The notes under the pieces are model-generated. The model searched no databases. It had not been told where the DNA came from and was given only the letters and a program-made list of their open reading frames with translations. Both the position numbers and the translations under genes were made by a program. 47,346 bases of DNA, from assembly GCA_903904755.1 (NCBI GenBank), contig CAIVDV010000016.1:1-47346 (forward strand). The letters are read 5' to 3'. The stretch is from an uncultured Acidobacteriaceae bacterium (GTDB lineage Bacteria > Acidobacteriota > Terriglobia > Terriglobales > Acidobacteriaceae). Of this stretch, positions 1 through 7,636 are shown piece by piece. Positions within the stretch are counted from its first letter, which is position 1, and the number at the start of each line of letters is the position of its first letter.

Positions 1-582
1 CGCCAGGCACTCATTCTCGTTGAGCCGGAAAGCCCCGGCGCAGCCGATGGCCAGCCCCTCACCCGCGCCATCGCCCCGGTCTACTACCGCACCAAGGCCG
101 CCTACGTCTTCTGGATGCTCCGCGAACTCGTCGGTGACCAGGCGCTCTCCGCCGCCCTGCGTGCCTACAACCCCGCCGACCCCGCTCCCGACGCCTTTGA
201 AAAGCTGCTGGAACAGGCCGGCGACCGGCGCAACCTCGCCTGGTTCTTTGCCGACTGGGTCTACGCCGACAAGGGACTGCCCGACCTGGCGATCGACAGC
301 ATCTTCCCCAGCCGCTCCACCGTTCCGGATTCGTGGCTCGTCGCCGTCAACCTCTCCAACAACGGCTATGCCGCCGTCGAGGCCCCCATCCAGGTCATTA
401 CAGACGCCACCACCGTCACCCAGCACGTCATCATCCCCGCCCGCGGCAAGCTCTCCCAGCGCATCGTCATTCAGGGCAAACCCACTGAGGTCCGCCTCAA
501 CGACGGCTCCATCCCGGAGTCCTCCGCCACCGTCCATTCCAAGACCATCGACATCACCCCCGCCGCCACGGCGCCCCACTGA
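1..582 (+). CDS. M1-family-like metallopeptidase, C-terminal fragment (5' end outside window)
   Basis: The reading frame is open from the first base of the window, so the gene begins upstream and only about 193 C-terminal residues are seen. The stretch around YYRTKAAYVFWMLRELVGD, followed by an alpha-helical segment ending in LAWFFADWVYADKGLPDL, resembles the part of M1 (gluzincin) aminopeptidases after the zinc site. There the conserved Tyr of the active-site region and the 'FFxxWV' helix lie. The zinc-binding HExxH motif would be in the missing portion and cannot be checked. After residue ~100 the sequence becomes beta-rich, with alternating Val/Ile and Ser/Thr, which suits a C-terminal Ig-like or FN3-like domain. 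It converges with msrA, and the two genes are separated by a perfect hairpin. Family assignment is by eye and moderate. Confidence 0.6.
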   Translation, partial: RQALILVEPESPGAADGQPLTRAIAPVYYRTKAAYVFWMLRELVGDQALSAALRAYNPADPAPDAFEKLLEQAGDRRNLAWFFADWVYADKGLPDLAIDSIFPSRSTVPDSWLVAVNLSNNGYAAVEAPIQVITDATTVTQHVIIPARGKLSQRIVIQGKPTEVRLNDGSIPESSATVHSKTIDITPAATAPH

Positions 583-585
583 TCT

Positions 586-619
586 CCGGGTGCCCCCGGT
601 CTCGCTCTTGAGACCGGGG
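586..619. terminator. Hairpin between convergent genes, likely bidirectional terminator / REP-like element
   Basis: A perfect 10-bp stem (594-603 CCCCGGTCTC with 610-619 GAGACCGGGG) and a 6-nt loop lie 11 bases after the peptidase stop. It is preceded by CCGGGTGCC. A related element with the same GGGTGCC lead-in and a CCGGTC stem occurs at 25450-25485, also between convergent genes, which suggests a dispersed intergenic repeat family. No strong T-run follows on either strand. Confidence 0.5.
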
Positions 620-635
620 AGCAACAAATCCCCTG

Positions 636-1337
636 TTACTTCCCCGTATAAACCTTGAACAGCTCAGGAAACTGCGCCTTCAGCGCCTCAATCTTGGGCT
701 TGTCGCATACCAGAATGTACGGATTATCCGGGTGGTACAGCGCATAGTCCTGGTGGTACTTCTCCGCCTCATAAAACCCCTTCAGCGGAGTCACCTGGGT
801 CACAATCTTCCTCGGGAACACGTGCGCCTCATCCAGTTGCGCTATGTACGCCTCAGCCAGCCGCTTCTGCTCTTCGTTCCCGTAGAAGATCACTGACCGG
901 TACGACGTGCCCTCATCCGGCCCCTGGCGGTTCAGTTGGGTCGGGTCATGCGCCACGCTGAAGAAGATCCGCAGCAGTTGCCCGTACGTAATCTCCGCCG
1001 GGTCATAGACAACCTTTACGCTCTCCGCATGGCCCGTCGTTTCCGTGCCCACCTGCTCGTAGGTGGCCGTATCCGCGCTCCCGCCGGAGTAGCCCACCGT
1101 CGTATCCAGCACACCCTTCACCCGCTCAAAGACGCTCTGAGTTCCCCAGAAGCACCCGCCCGCAAACACCGCCGTCGCCTTGCCATGCGTCGCAGCCAGC
1201 CCGGCATCCACCACCGCCGCCGGAATCGGCACCTTTGCCGCCGCCCCGCTCGCCGTCCGGCAACCCGTTACCCCCATCACCGCAGCCACCACCAGCCCAG
1301 CCGCCCAAATCCTGCCATCCATTCTCAGCATCCTCAT
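636..1337 (-). CDS. msrA: Peptide-methionine (S)-S-oxide reductase MsrA, lipoprotein form
   Basis: MsrA reduces the S-epimer of methionine sulfoxide in proteins with thioredoxin as the usual reductant. The family signature GGCFWG is present with the catalytic Cys at about residue 62, followed by the typical GYSGG, a conserved EQVGTETTGHAESVKVVYDP-like region, and a late resolving Cys in ILVCDKPK. The ATG at 1337 was chosen because GGAGAGG sits 7-8 bases upstream; in-frame starts further out lack this. The N-terminus is a hydrophobic segment ending in a lipobox (VTGC, Cys ~26), so the enzyme is predicted to be exported and membrane-anchored, protecting envelope proteins rather than cytosolic ones. 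It is divergent from the type V effector gene, with a shared 150-bp intergenic region in which no convincing promoter was recognised. Confidence 0.93.
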   Translation of the reverse strand: MRMLRMDGRIWAAGLVVAAVMGVTGCRTASGAAAKVPIPAAVVDAGLAATHGKATAVFAGGCFWGTQSVFERVKGVLDTTVGYSGGSADTATYEQVGTETTGHAESVKVVYDPAEITYGQLLRIFFSVAHDPTQLNRQGPDEGTSYRSVIFYGNEEQKRLAEAYIAQLDEAHVFPRKIVTQVTPLKGFYEAEKYHQDYALYHPDNPYILVCDKPKIEALKAQFPELFKVYTGK

Positions 1338-1487
1338 CGCAATCCCTCTCCGCCGGCCAACAAAGCGGCCCACACCCATCAGACTCCCCAACCCTGCCCA
1401 TAGTTACAGCCAGTTCGCCCCTCGCCCGAATCCCTTTTCATCAGAGCCACACTGGCTTCGGTCGGGCCGGTGATAGAATCCCTCCAA

Positions 1488-3080
1488 ATGCCCCGCGTCT
1501 TCCAAACTGCGCGATTCCAGGTTCACAATCCCAGCAGGCACAAGCAGGCAATGCTGCTCGATGCCATGCGCGGGTACCACAACACCATCAAGTCGCTCCT
1601 TGAAACCGCTCTCGTTTCCTCAGATCTCGAATCTCATTGCTGCCCTCCCAACCAAAAGGGCAAACCCACTCCGAACGGATTCGCCACCAGCAAGTTCCTC
1701 CGCACCCTCACACCCAAGGGATGGAACCTCGCACCGCTGCGAGACTACCTCATTGAGGATGCCTCGGCTGCCCTCATGAGCTATCTCGCTAAAAATCACA
1801 AGGGCAAGAACCTCGCCAACCCGCCGACCCTGCCCCACCTGCACCCCATCTCCGACGAGCAATTCCGAGAAGCCTACAATCAACTCACCCTCTCCCTCGA
1901 CTTCCAGCCAAAGAAGGAACATCAGGAGATCATCGCCCAGGAAGCTGCACTGGGCCACACCCGGGTCGCACACCGCCTTCAGCGCATATTCACTGCCCGC
2001 GCGCAAACCAAGGCCGCATCCCAAATCCTTCGCGAACTCGACGGCCCCACTCCCCGCCCCATTGAATTCACGCATTGTGAGTTTGGTCGCGGCTTCTTGC
2101 TGGCAAAGAGGGGTAATCGCCTCTACTGCCTTCTCAAGCTCTTCTCCCCAGGCCACCGCAGGTACGAGAAGAAAGTGCTCGACACTGACTTCGTTGACAT
2201 CAAGTCTGGCCTGCCCATCGGCGGAAAGGCGTATCCCGGTGTCATCCTCCCCCTTGAATTTGGGCGGAAGTACCACGAGGAAGAATATCTTCGCTTCGCC
2301 TCACCCCACTCCGCCAAGCTCATCGCCAAGCCTCAGCCCGACGGCTCCATGAGCTTCTTTGTCCACGTAGCCTTTGAGTTCCACCCTCACCAGATTAAGG
2401 CAGATAGCGTTCTCGGAATCGACCGTGGAGCGGCTATGATTGGTGCCGCCTCCCTACTCAATTCTCAAGGCGAAATCCTTCAATCTGGCATGAACCTCTC
2501 CGGGGCTACCTTCGCTGCGGAAATGGCTGCATTCCAGAGGAAGATTGCTGACCTACAGCGGCGCGGGAAACGACACAGCCGCATATTCCGCCTCCGCGGA
2601 GCCCGTGCCGACGCCGTCCTCGGCGAATATGCAAACCAGGTGATCGCCCTCGCCGTCCAGCACCGCTCCCAAATCGTGCTCGAAAAGCTCGACGGCGTCG
2701 CCTTTGGCCGCTTCCTCAAGCAAAGCCAGTTCGCCAAGCTTCTTGCCATGCTCAACTACAAAGCCCTCCGCCAGGGACTCCCAGCCCCAATCGAGGTCCC
2801 CGCAGCCGGTACCTCCCAAACCTGCGCGGTCTGCGGATACCGCGATAAACTCAACCGCCCCAAGCTGGACGCCGCCGGAAAGCCGCTCCAGGATCGATTT
2901 CTGTGCCTAAAGTGCGGGCATCATGCGAATGCTGACGAAAATGCCTCAATCCTCATTGCGCTCCGGGGCATTCATCAGTTAGAACAGGGGGATAAGCTCC
3001 AGAAGTGGGATGCCTTTGCCAAGTGGCTCCAGGCATCCAAAGGCCGGGACAATCCTGCCACCAGCTCGCTGGCGACATGA
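1488..3080 (+). CDS. Compact type V CRISPR effector (Cas12/TnpB-like RuvC nuclease)
   Basis: The predicted protein has 530 residues and a TnpB/Cas12 layout. The N-terminus (MPRVFQTARFQVHNPS) resembles the opening of the wedge/REC lobe, followed by a long charged helical region. RuvC-I is VLGIDRG with D312. A basic bridge-helix-like stretch (AFQRKIADLQRRGKRHSRI) follows, then RuvC-II IVLEKLDG with E399. The TSQTC line gives a zinc finger C446-x2-C449 and C473-x2-C476, and RuvC-III is NADENAS with D483. The catalytic triad and zinc ligands are all present, so it looks nuclease-competent. It is far smaller than Cas12a or Cas12b and of the size of type V-U/F/M/N effectors; the subtype cannot be assigned by eye. 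The ATG at 1488 was preferred to an in-frame GTG at 1470, and neither has a strong Shine-Dalgarno. No transposase (TnpA) or IS ends are visible, and a CRISPR array follows on the same strand. This supports a CRISPR effector rather than a transposon TnpB. Confidence 0.88.
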   Translation: MPRVFQTARFQVHNPSRHKQAMLLDAMRGYHNTIKSLLETALVSSDLESHCCPPNQKGKPTPNGFATSKFLRTLTPKGWNLAPLRDYLIEDASAALMSYLAKNHKGKNLANPPTLPHLHPISDEQFREAYNQLTLSLDFQPKKEHQEIIAQEAALGHTRVAHRLQRIFTARAQTKAASQILRELDGPTPRPIEFTHCEFGRGFLLAKRGNRLYCLLKLFSPGHRRYEKKVLDTDFVDIKSGLPIGGKAYPGVILPLEFGRKYHEEEYLRFASPHSAKLIAKPQPDGSMSFFVHVAFEFHPHQIKADSVLGIDRGAAMIGAASLLNSQGEILQSGMNLSGATFAAEMAAFQRKIADLQRRGKRHSRIFRLRGARADAVLGEYANQVIALAVQHRSQIVLEKLDGVAFGRFLKQSQFAKLLAMLNYKALRQGLPAPIEVPAAGTSQTCAVCGYRDKLNRPKLDAAGKPLQDRFLCLKCGHHANADENASILIALRGIHQLEQGDKLQKWDAFAKWLQASKGRDNPATSSLAT

Positions 3081-3338
3081 TTTGTAGTTTCATCGGCCTG
3101 GTTCTGGACTCTTGGCGAATGAGACTGGCCTCGGCCAGCCCGTATCCGACCAGAGCCTGGGCCTAACACCCGTAGGGGGATTTCATAACCCGCTCGGCCA
3201 CGCCGTGCAGGTGAGCTTCGCTCACGAAATCCTCGAAAAAAGGACGCAACAAGGGCGCAAGTTTCATGGATATCTACCCGATTTTTCCTCAGGATTCCGG
3301 TGCAACATACACGCTTTCAATGCTTTCCGGCTCTTCGG
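3081..3338 (+). ncRNA. CRISPR leader and candidate tracrRNA region
   Basis: This 258-bp non-coding stretch lies between the effector stop and the first repeat. Hairpins: 3125-3138 (CTGGC/GCCAG) and 3211-3225 (GTGAGC-TTC-GCTCAC, perfect). Three partial matches to the reverse complement of the repeat 3' end are visible. At 3087-3101, GTTTCA is followed by an imperfect block. At 3181-3192, TTTCA and ACCCG are separated by 2 nt. At 3261-3280, GTTTCA, ATC and ACCCG are in the right order with small bulges, followed directly by ATTTTT. In types V-B, V-F and V-K a tracrRNA with a 3'-located anti-repeat lies between effector and array, so the third match is the best placed. None is a long perfect anti-repeat, so this is a candidate only. 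The same region should serve as leader, because the degenerate repeat is at the far end of the array. Confidence 0.35.
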
Positions 3339-4101
3339 GCTGTTCAGGGGCGTCCATTCCCGGGTGATTGAAACTCCCTCAAAGCCGAAGGTGTGCCCGA
3401 TGAAGCTGTTCAGGGGCGTCCATTCCCGGGTGATTGAAACGGCAGTTGCTTGGCCTCCGTTCCCGGCAGTGCTGTTCAGGGGCGTCCATTCCCGGGTGAT
3501 TGAAACCATACGACCTGCTGCCCTCGGCCACAACGGGCTGTTCAGGGGCGTCCATTCCCGGGTGATTGAAACGCGTCGGCCTTACCGGATCACAAGTCCA
3601 GAGCTGTTCAGGGGCGTCCATTCCCGGGTGATTGAAACCACGAGGAGGAAGCATGAACGCCAAAGCAAGCTGTTCAGGGGCGTCCATTCCCGGGTGATTG
3701 AAACTGTACGCGGCGATGGAAGCGAGAATGATGCGCTGTTCAGGGGCGTCCATTCCCGGGTGATTGAAACCTTCGGGTGCGGCGTTCGCGCAACAGTTCC
3801 GCTGTTCAGGGGCGTCCATTCCCGGGTGATTGAAACTATGTACCGGATGAGAGCGCCGACCGCTCCGCTGTTCAGGGGCGTCCATTCCCGGGTGATTGAA
3901 ACTGTACGTAGAGAAGGTAAGCAGTGCTGGGGGCTGTTCAGGGGCGTCCATTCCCGGGTGATTGAAACCTAAAGTTGCATTGCGTTGCTCGGCCATCGGG
4001 CTGTTCAGGGGCGTCCATTCCCGGGTGATTGAAACGATATTCATCTTCGGTCAATCCGAACGTTTGCTGTTCAGGGGCGTCCATTCCCGGGCCAGTGAAG
4101 T
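3339..4101 (+). CRISPR. CRISPR array, 12 repeats of 36 nt and 11 spacers
   Basis: The repeats start at 3339, 3405, 3471, 3537, 3603, 3669, 3735, 3801, 3867, 3933, 4000 and 4066. Each is 36 nt, beginning GCTGTTCAGG and ending GGGTGATTGAAAC. The first eleven are identical. The last (4066-4101) keeps the first 26 bases and then diverges, marking the leader-distal end. Ten spacers are 30 nt and one (3969-3999) is 31 nt; all are different. The ATTGAAAC end and the degenerate last copy both indicate transcription on the + strand, away from the effector gene. TTCA near the 5' end can pair with TGAA near the 3' end, and GGG with CCC inside, giving a weak hairpin. No cas1/cas2 is adjacent. Confidence 0.98.
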
Positions 4102-4159
4102 CAACAAGATCGAGCCCGCCGCACCCAATCCGCTCATTTTGGGGAATCTTCTCCCAGGC

Positions 4160-4188
4160 AAAAAATGGGGCCGCCCGCAGGCAGCCCC
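4160..4188 (-). terminator. Intrinsic terminator of the purD-GDSL operon
   Basis: Read on the minus strand, a GGGGC/GCCCC stem with an inner GCC/GGC pair and a 4-nt loop (4167-4188) is followed at once by A and six T residues (4160-4165). It lies about 25 bp past the GDSL stop. It separates that operon from the array, whose end is 58 bp away. Bases 4102-4159 hold nothing recognisable. Confidence 0.7.
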
Positions 4189-4212
4189 TCTCTCATCCAT
4201 CTCCTGAGCTAC

Positions 4213-4971
4213 TTACTTGCCCAGCGCCTTGGCCACCCCGGCTTCCGCCAGCGGCTGCATAATCGCGTACCCATCCCCAGTCGGGTGCACGCCATCGTCG
4301 CTCAGTTTCTTCGGCAGCCCGCCCCGCTCATCGGCCATAGCCGTCCAGTAGTCCACGTACACATAGCCTTTGGCTTCCGCATACGCCTTCATCCACTTGT
4401 TGATGGCGATAATCTTTGGCGCAGGCTCGCGTCCCGGCTTCCACGGATAGTCAAACGCCGGCAGCACGCTGCACAGCACCACCTTCACGCCGTTGGCGCT
4501 GGCAATCTCGGCCATCGCCGCCAGGTTGTCTTCAATCTGCCCGACAGTCGTCTCGCCCGTGTTCCCGGCAATGTCGTTGGTCCCGGCCAGAATCACCACC
4601 ACATCGGCCTTCAGCGCAATCACATCCTGATGCATCCGCAGCACCATCTGCGGCGTCGTCTGCCCGCTGATGCCGCGGTTCACCCAGTCATGCTTCGGGT
4701 CCACCGGATTTGCCGGCAGCCCGTGGTTCTCCCAACCTTGCGTAATCGAGTCGCCCATCAGCACCACCCGCGGCGTTCCCGCCACCGGTGCCGCCAGCTT
4801 GGCATTCTGCGCCTCAAAGTGCTTCAGCCACGGGAAGTCCTCACGCAACTGCTTCTCGTAGGCGGTCTGCCAGTCATCCACCGGCTTCGCTGCCGGCGTA
4901 GCCGTCTGGGCCCAGCCCGCAACCGTCGCCATTGCCAATCCCAACACCAATGTTGCTCGTACCTTGCTCAT
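4213..4971 (-). CDS. Secreted SGNH/GDSL-type lipase/esterase
   Basis: The protein has 252 residues. An N-terminal signal peptide (MSKVRATLVLGLAMATVAG, probable cleavage after AQ or QTA) points to export. SGNH blocks are in order: block I GDSITQG with nucleophile S75, block II Gly in NRGISGQ (~100), block III GTND with N132, and block V DGVHPTGDGY with D226 and H229. The fold is that of platelet-activating-factor acetylhydrolase-like carbohydrate or acyl esterases, and the substrate cannot be read from sequence. The ATG at 4971 is preceded by GGAG at 7 nt; longer in-frame extensions run into purD and have no signal peptide. It starts 11 bp after the purD stop, so it is probably co-transcribed with purD. 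Confidence 0.88.
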   Translation of the reverse strand: MSKVRATLVLGLAMATVAGWAQTATPAAKPVDDWQTAYEKQLREDFPWLKHFEAQNAKLAAPVAGTPRVVLMGDSITQGWENHGLPANPVDPKHDWVNRGISGQTTPQMVLRMHQDVIALKADVVVILAGTNDIAGNTGETTVGQIEDNLAAMAEIASANGVKVVLCSVLPAFDYPWKPGREPAPKIIAINKWMKAYAEAKGYVYVDYWTAMADERGGLPKKLSDDGVHPTGDGYAIMQPLAEAGVAKALGK

Positions 4972-4982
4972 TCCAAAACTCC

Positions 4983-6272
4983 TTACGCGCCCTGCTTCTT
5001 CAGCGCCCTGTGCCCGATATCCCGGCGGAAATAGATGCCTTCGAATTCTATCCCCTTCAGCGCGACATATGCCTGGTCCAGCGCCGACTGCAGGCTCTCG
5101 CCCGCCGCCGTCACGCCCAGCACACGGCCACCGCTGGTCACCAGCTTGCCGTCCGCCATTGCCGTACCACTGTGGAAGACCTGCACCCCATCCGCATCCG
5201 GCAACTGCCCCTTTGCATCCAGCCCGGCAATCGCCAGCCCGGTCCTGTAGCTCCCCGGGTACCCGCCAGAGCTGGCAATCACGCACGCGCTCGCTCCCGG
5301 CTTCCACTTCCACTCCACCTCGGCCAGCTTGCCGTCAATGCAGGCCTCCAGCGCCTCCACCAGATCGTTTTCCATCCGCACCAGAATCGCCTGCGTCTCC
5401 GGGTCGCCAAAGCGCGCATTGAACTCCAGCACCTGCGGCCCCCGCGGCGTCATCATCAGCCCCACATACAGCACACCCACAAACGGCGCATCCTCCGCCG
5501 CCATCCCCGCCACCGTTGGCCGGGCAATGTGCTTCAGTATCCAGTGCGTCATCTCTGGCGACAGAATCTCGTCGGTCGAGTACACGCCCATCCCGCCCGT
5601 ATTCAGTCCCGTATCCCCCTCGCCAATCCGCTTGTGGTCCTGCGCCGGCACCAGCGGAGTCACATACTTGCCATCGCTCAGGCACAGGAAGCTCACTTCC
5701 TCACCCTGCAGGAACTCCTCAATCACCAGTTGCTGCTCTGCCGAACCCAGCAGCTTCCCATTCAGCAGCCCCTGCGCCGCTTCCACGGCCGCCCGACGCG
5801 ACTGGCAAATCAGCACACCCTTGCCCGCCGCCAGCCCATCCGCCTTCACCACAATCGGCGCATGGAAGAGCTCAATCGCCTTTTCCACTTCTTCCACCGT
5901 GGTGCAAACCGCATAGGCCGCAGTCGGAATCTGGTGCCGCTGCAGAAACCGCTTGGCAAACGACTTGCTCGACTCCAGCATCGCCGCCGCCTGGGTCGGC
6001 CCAAACACACGCATCCCGCGCTGCTGCAACGCATCCACCAGCCCCAGCGACAGCGGCAGCTCCGGCCCCACTATCACCAGCTCAGGCTGCTCGGCAATCG
6101 CCAGCGCCACCATTCCGTCCAGGTCTGACAAGCTCACCGGGGCCAACCGCGCCACCGCCGCCATGCCGCCATTGCCCGGCGCGCACACAATCTCCGTCAC
6201 CCGCTTGCTCTTGGCCGCGGCCCACGCCAGCGCGTGCTCCCGTCCACCCGAACCGAAAATCAATACCTTCAT
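4983..6272 (-). CDS. purD: Phosphoribosylamine-glycine ligase (GAR synthetase)
   Basis: PurD is an ATP-grasp enzyme that joins glycine to 5-phosphoribosylamine in step 2 of de novo purine synthesis. The predicted 429 residues match the usual length. The N-terminus MKVLIFGSGGREHALAW is the classic PurD opening. The ATP-grasp core shows VVKADGLAAGKGV, and the metal-binding region reads VLEFNARFGDPETQ. The ATG at 6272 is preceded by GAGGACGCA and gives the canonical N-terminus; the longer in-frame frame to 6335 does not match the family. It heads a two-gene unit with the GDSL esterase. Confidence 0.96.
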   Translation of the reverse strand: MKVLIFGSGGREHALAWAAAKSKRVTEIVCAPGNGGMAAVARLAPVSLSDLDGMVALAIAEQPELVIVGPELPLSLGLVDALQQRGMRVFGPTQAAAMLESSKSFAKRFLQRHQIPTAAYAVCTTVEEVEKAIELFHAPIVVKADGLAAGKGVLICQSRRAAVEAAQGLLNGKLLGSAEQQLVIEEFLQGEEVSFLCLSDGKYVTPLVPAQDHKRIGEGDTGLNTGGMGVYSTDEILSPEMTHWILKHIARPTVAGMAAEDAPFVGVLYVGLMMTPRGPQVLEFNARFGDPETQAILVRMENDLVEALEACIDGKLAEVEWKWKPGASACVIASSGGYPGSYRTGLAIAGLDAKGQLPDADGVQVFHSGTAMADGKLVTSGGRVLGVTAAGESLQSALDQAYVALKGIEFEGIYFRRDIGHRALKKQGA

Positions 6273-6418
6273 TGCGTCCTCGCAGTGGCTCCCGCGCTTC
6301 CCCGTACGCATTTCCTCCGCGCACCCGGCCACCAAACCTTCTACTCTATCAGGGTAGTCGGAAAGGGTTTCCCGCGCATACCTGCAATCGGGTTCCCCTC
6401 ATTCCCACTCCACCTCCC

Positions 6419-6607
6419 ATGGTCAACCGCCGCATCATCCCGCTCCAGCAACAGCGCCAGCAGGCACTCCGCCGCCAGCGCCAAAGCACCCGCTTCCGCC
6501 GCATACAGGCCATCGGCCTCCTCGCCTTCGCCGCGCTTTTTCTCCTCTTCCGCCTTGCCCACACCCCGGCCGGCTGGCTCTTTCCCCATGGATGGTGGCG
6601 ATGGTAG
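6419..6607 (+). CDS. Possible small membrane protein overlapping miaA start
   Basis: A 62-codon ORF begins MVNRRIIPLQQQ with a strongly basic, Gln-rich N-terminal third. It then has one hydrophobic segment (AIGLLAFAALFLLFRLA) and ends in a Trp-rich tail (HGWWRW). It stops at 6607, 16 bases inside the proposed miaA start, an arrangement typical of translational coupling. A basic cytosolic N-terminus followed by one membrane span would give an N-in topology. No family is recognised, and in this GC-rich DNA a chance ORF cannot be excluded. Confidence 0.4.
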   Translation: MVNRRIIPLQQQRQQALRRQRQSTRFRRIQAIGLLAFAALFLLFRLAHTPAGWLFPHGWWRW

Positions 6608-7545
6608 CCCCCAGCTCCCCCGAGCCCCTCGCAGTCCTCCTGATGGGCCCCACCTGCAGTGGGAAAACTGCCCTCTCGCTCGCCCTCGGCAAGCTCTTCC
6701 ACGGCGAAATCATCAGTTGCGACTCCGTCGCCGTCTACCGCGGCATGGATCTCGGCTCCGCCAAGCCCACCCCCGACGAGCAGGCCCAGCTTCCGCACCA
6801 CCTCATCGACGTCTGCGACCCCAGCACCCCCTTCACCGCCGGCGACTACTCCCGCCTGGCCCGCACTGCCCTCGCAGCCATCACCGCCCGCAACCAACTG
6901 CCCATCGTCACCGGCGGCACCGGCCTCTACCTTCGCGCACTCACCATGGGCCTCTTTGATGGCCCCCCCCGCCAGCAATCTCTCCGCGACCGCCTCACCC
7001 GCAGCGCCCAGCGCCAACCCGCGGGCTGGCTCCATCGCATCCTCACCCGCCTCGACCCCACAGCCGCCGCGCGCATCCACCCCAACGACACCCCCAAGCT
7101 CATCCGGGCGCTTGAAATCTGCTTCACCGCCCGCACCTCAGTCACCGCCGCCTTCGCCACCGGCCGCGACCCGCTAACCGGCTACCGCCTCCTCCGCATC
7201 GGCCTCAGCCCGCCCCGCGCGGGTCTCTACCAGCGCATCAACCTCCGCGCCGCAGCCATGTTCCACAACGGCCTCGTCGAGGAAACCCGCTCCCTGCTCA
7301 CCCGCTTCGGCCCCGTCAAGGCACTCGACGCCCTCGGCTACCGCCAGGCCGTCGCTGTCCTCAACCATCAACTCTCCCTCGAGGAAGCCATCGCCGCCGC
7401 CCAGCAGGGCCATCGCAACTACGCCAAGCGCCAGCTCACCTGGTTCCGCCGCGAGCCCGATACCCTTTGGATTGAAGACTTTGGCGACTCACCCACAACC
7501 ACGGCCCTGGCTGCTGCTCAAATTAGTTCGTACCTCACCGGGTAA
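6592..7545 (+). CDS. miaA: tRNA dimethylallyltransferase
   Basis: MiaA transfers a dimethylallyl group to N6 of A37 in tRNAs reading UNN codons. The product has 317 residues, the usual size. It shows the P-loop GPTCSGKT near the N-terminus, the DSVAVYRGMDLGSAKPT block, HHLIDVCDP, and VTGGTGLYLRAL. A later tRNA-binding helical region contains LDALGYRQAV and ends with the conserved YAKRQLTWFR. The first ATG (6592) or the one at 6601 could be used; both lie just before the conserved part. It overlaps the small membrane-protein ORF by 16 bases. Confidence 0.95.
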   Translation: MVAMVAPSSPEPLAVLLMGPTCSGKTALSLALGKLFHGEIISCDSVAVYRGMDLGSAKPTPDEQAQLPHHLIDVCDPSTPFTAGDYSRLARTALAAITARNQLPIVTGGTGLYLRALTMGLFDGPPRQQSLRDRLTRSAQRQPAGWLHRILTRLDPTAAARIHPNDTPKLIRALEICFTARTSVTAAFATGRDPLTGYRLLRIGLSPPRAGLYQRINLRAAAMFHNGLVEETRSLLTRFGPVKALDALGYRQAVAVLNHQLSLEEAIAAAQQGHRNYAKRQLTWFRREPDTLWIEDFGDSPTTTALAAAQISSYLTG

Positions 7546-7636
7546 CCCGATTTACAATTCACGAATCTTGGTTGAGCGACTTCCCCGGAAACTCAGCCCA
7601 CATTGATACCATTGCTTTCGGCACGTTCTGAGGTCC

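Noticed and set aside
1470-1487. GTG start 18 bases upstream of the chosen effector start
   Set aside because: It adds only MIESLQ and has no better Shine-Dalgarno; the ATG at 1488 gives the family-like N-terminus. It cannot be fully excluded.
1488-3080. Reading the effector gene as a transposon TnpB
   Set aside because: No TnpA, no IS200/IS605-type hairpin ends or omega RNA-like tail were recognised, and a genuine CRISPR array follows at once on the same strand.
3112-3972. 286-codon + strand ORF with repeated LFRGVHSRVIET units
   Set aside because: It is an artefact of the CRISPR array: repeat plus spacer is 66 nt, a multiple of three, so an open frame persists. It has no independent gene evidence.
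3379-4044. 221-codon minus-strand ORF with repeated NHPGMDAPEQ units
   Set aside because: Same array artefact on the other strand.
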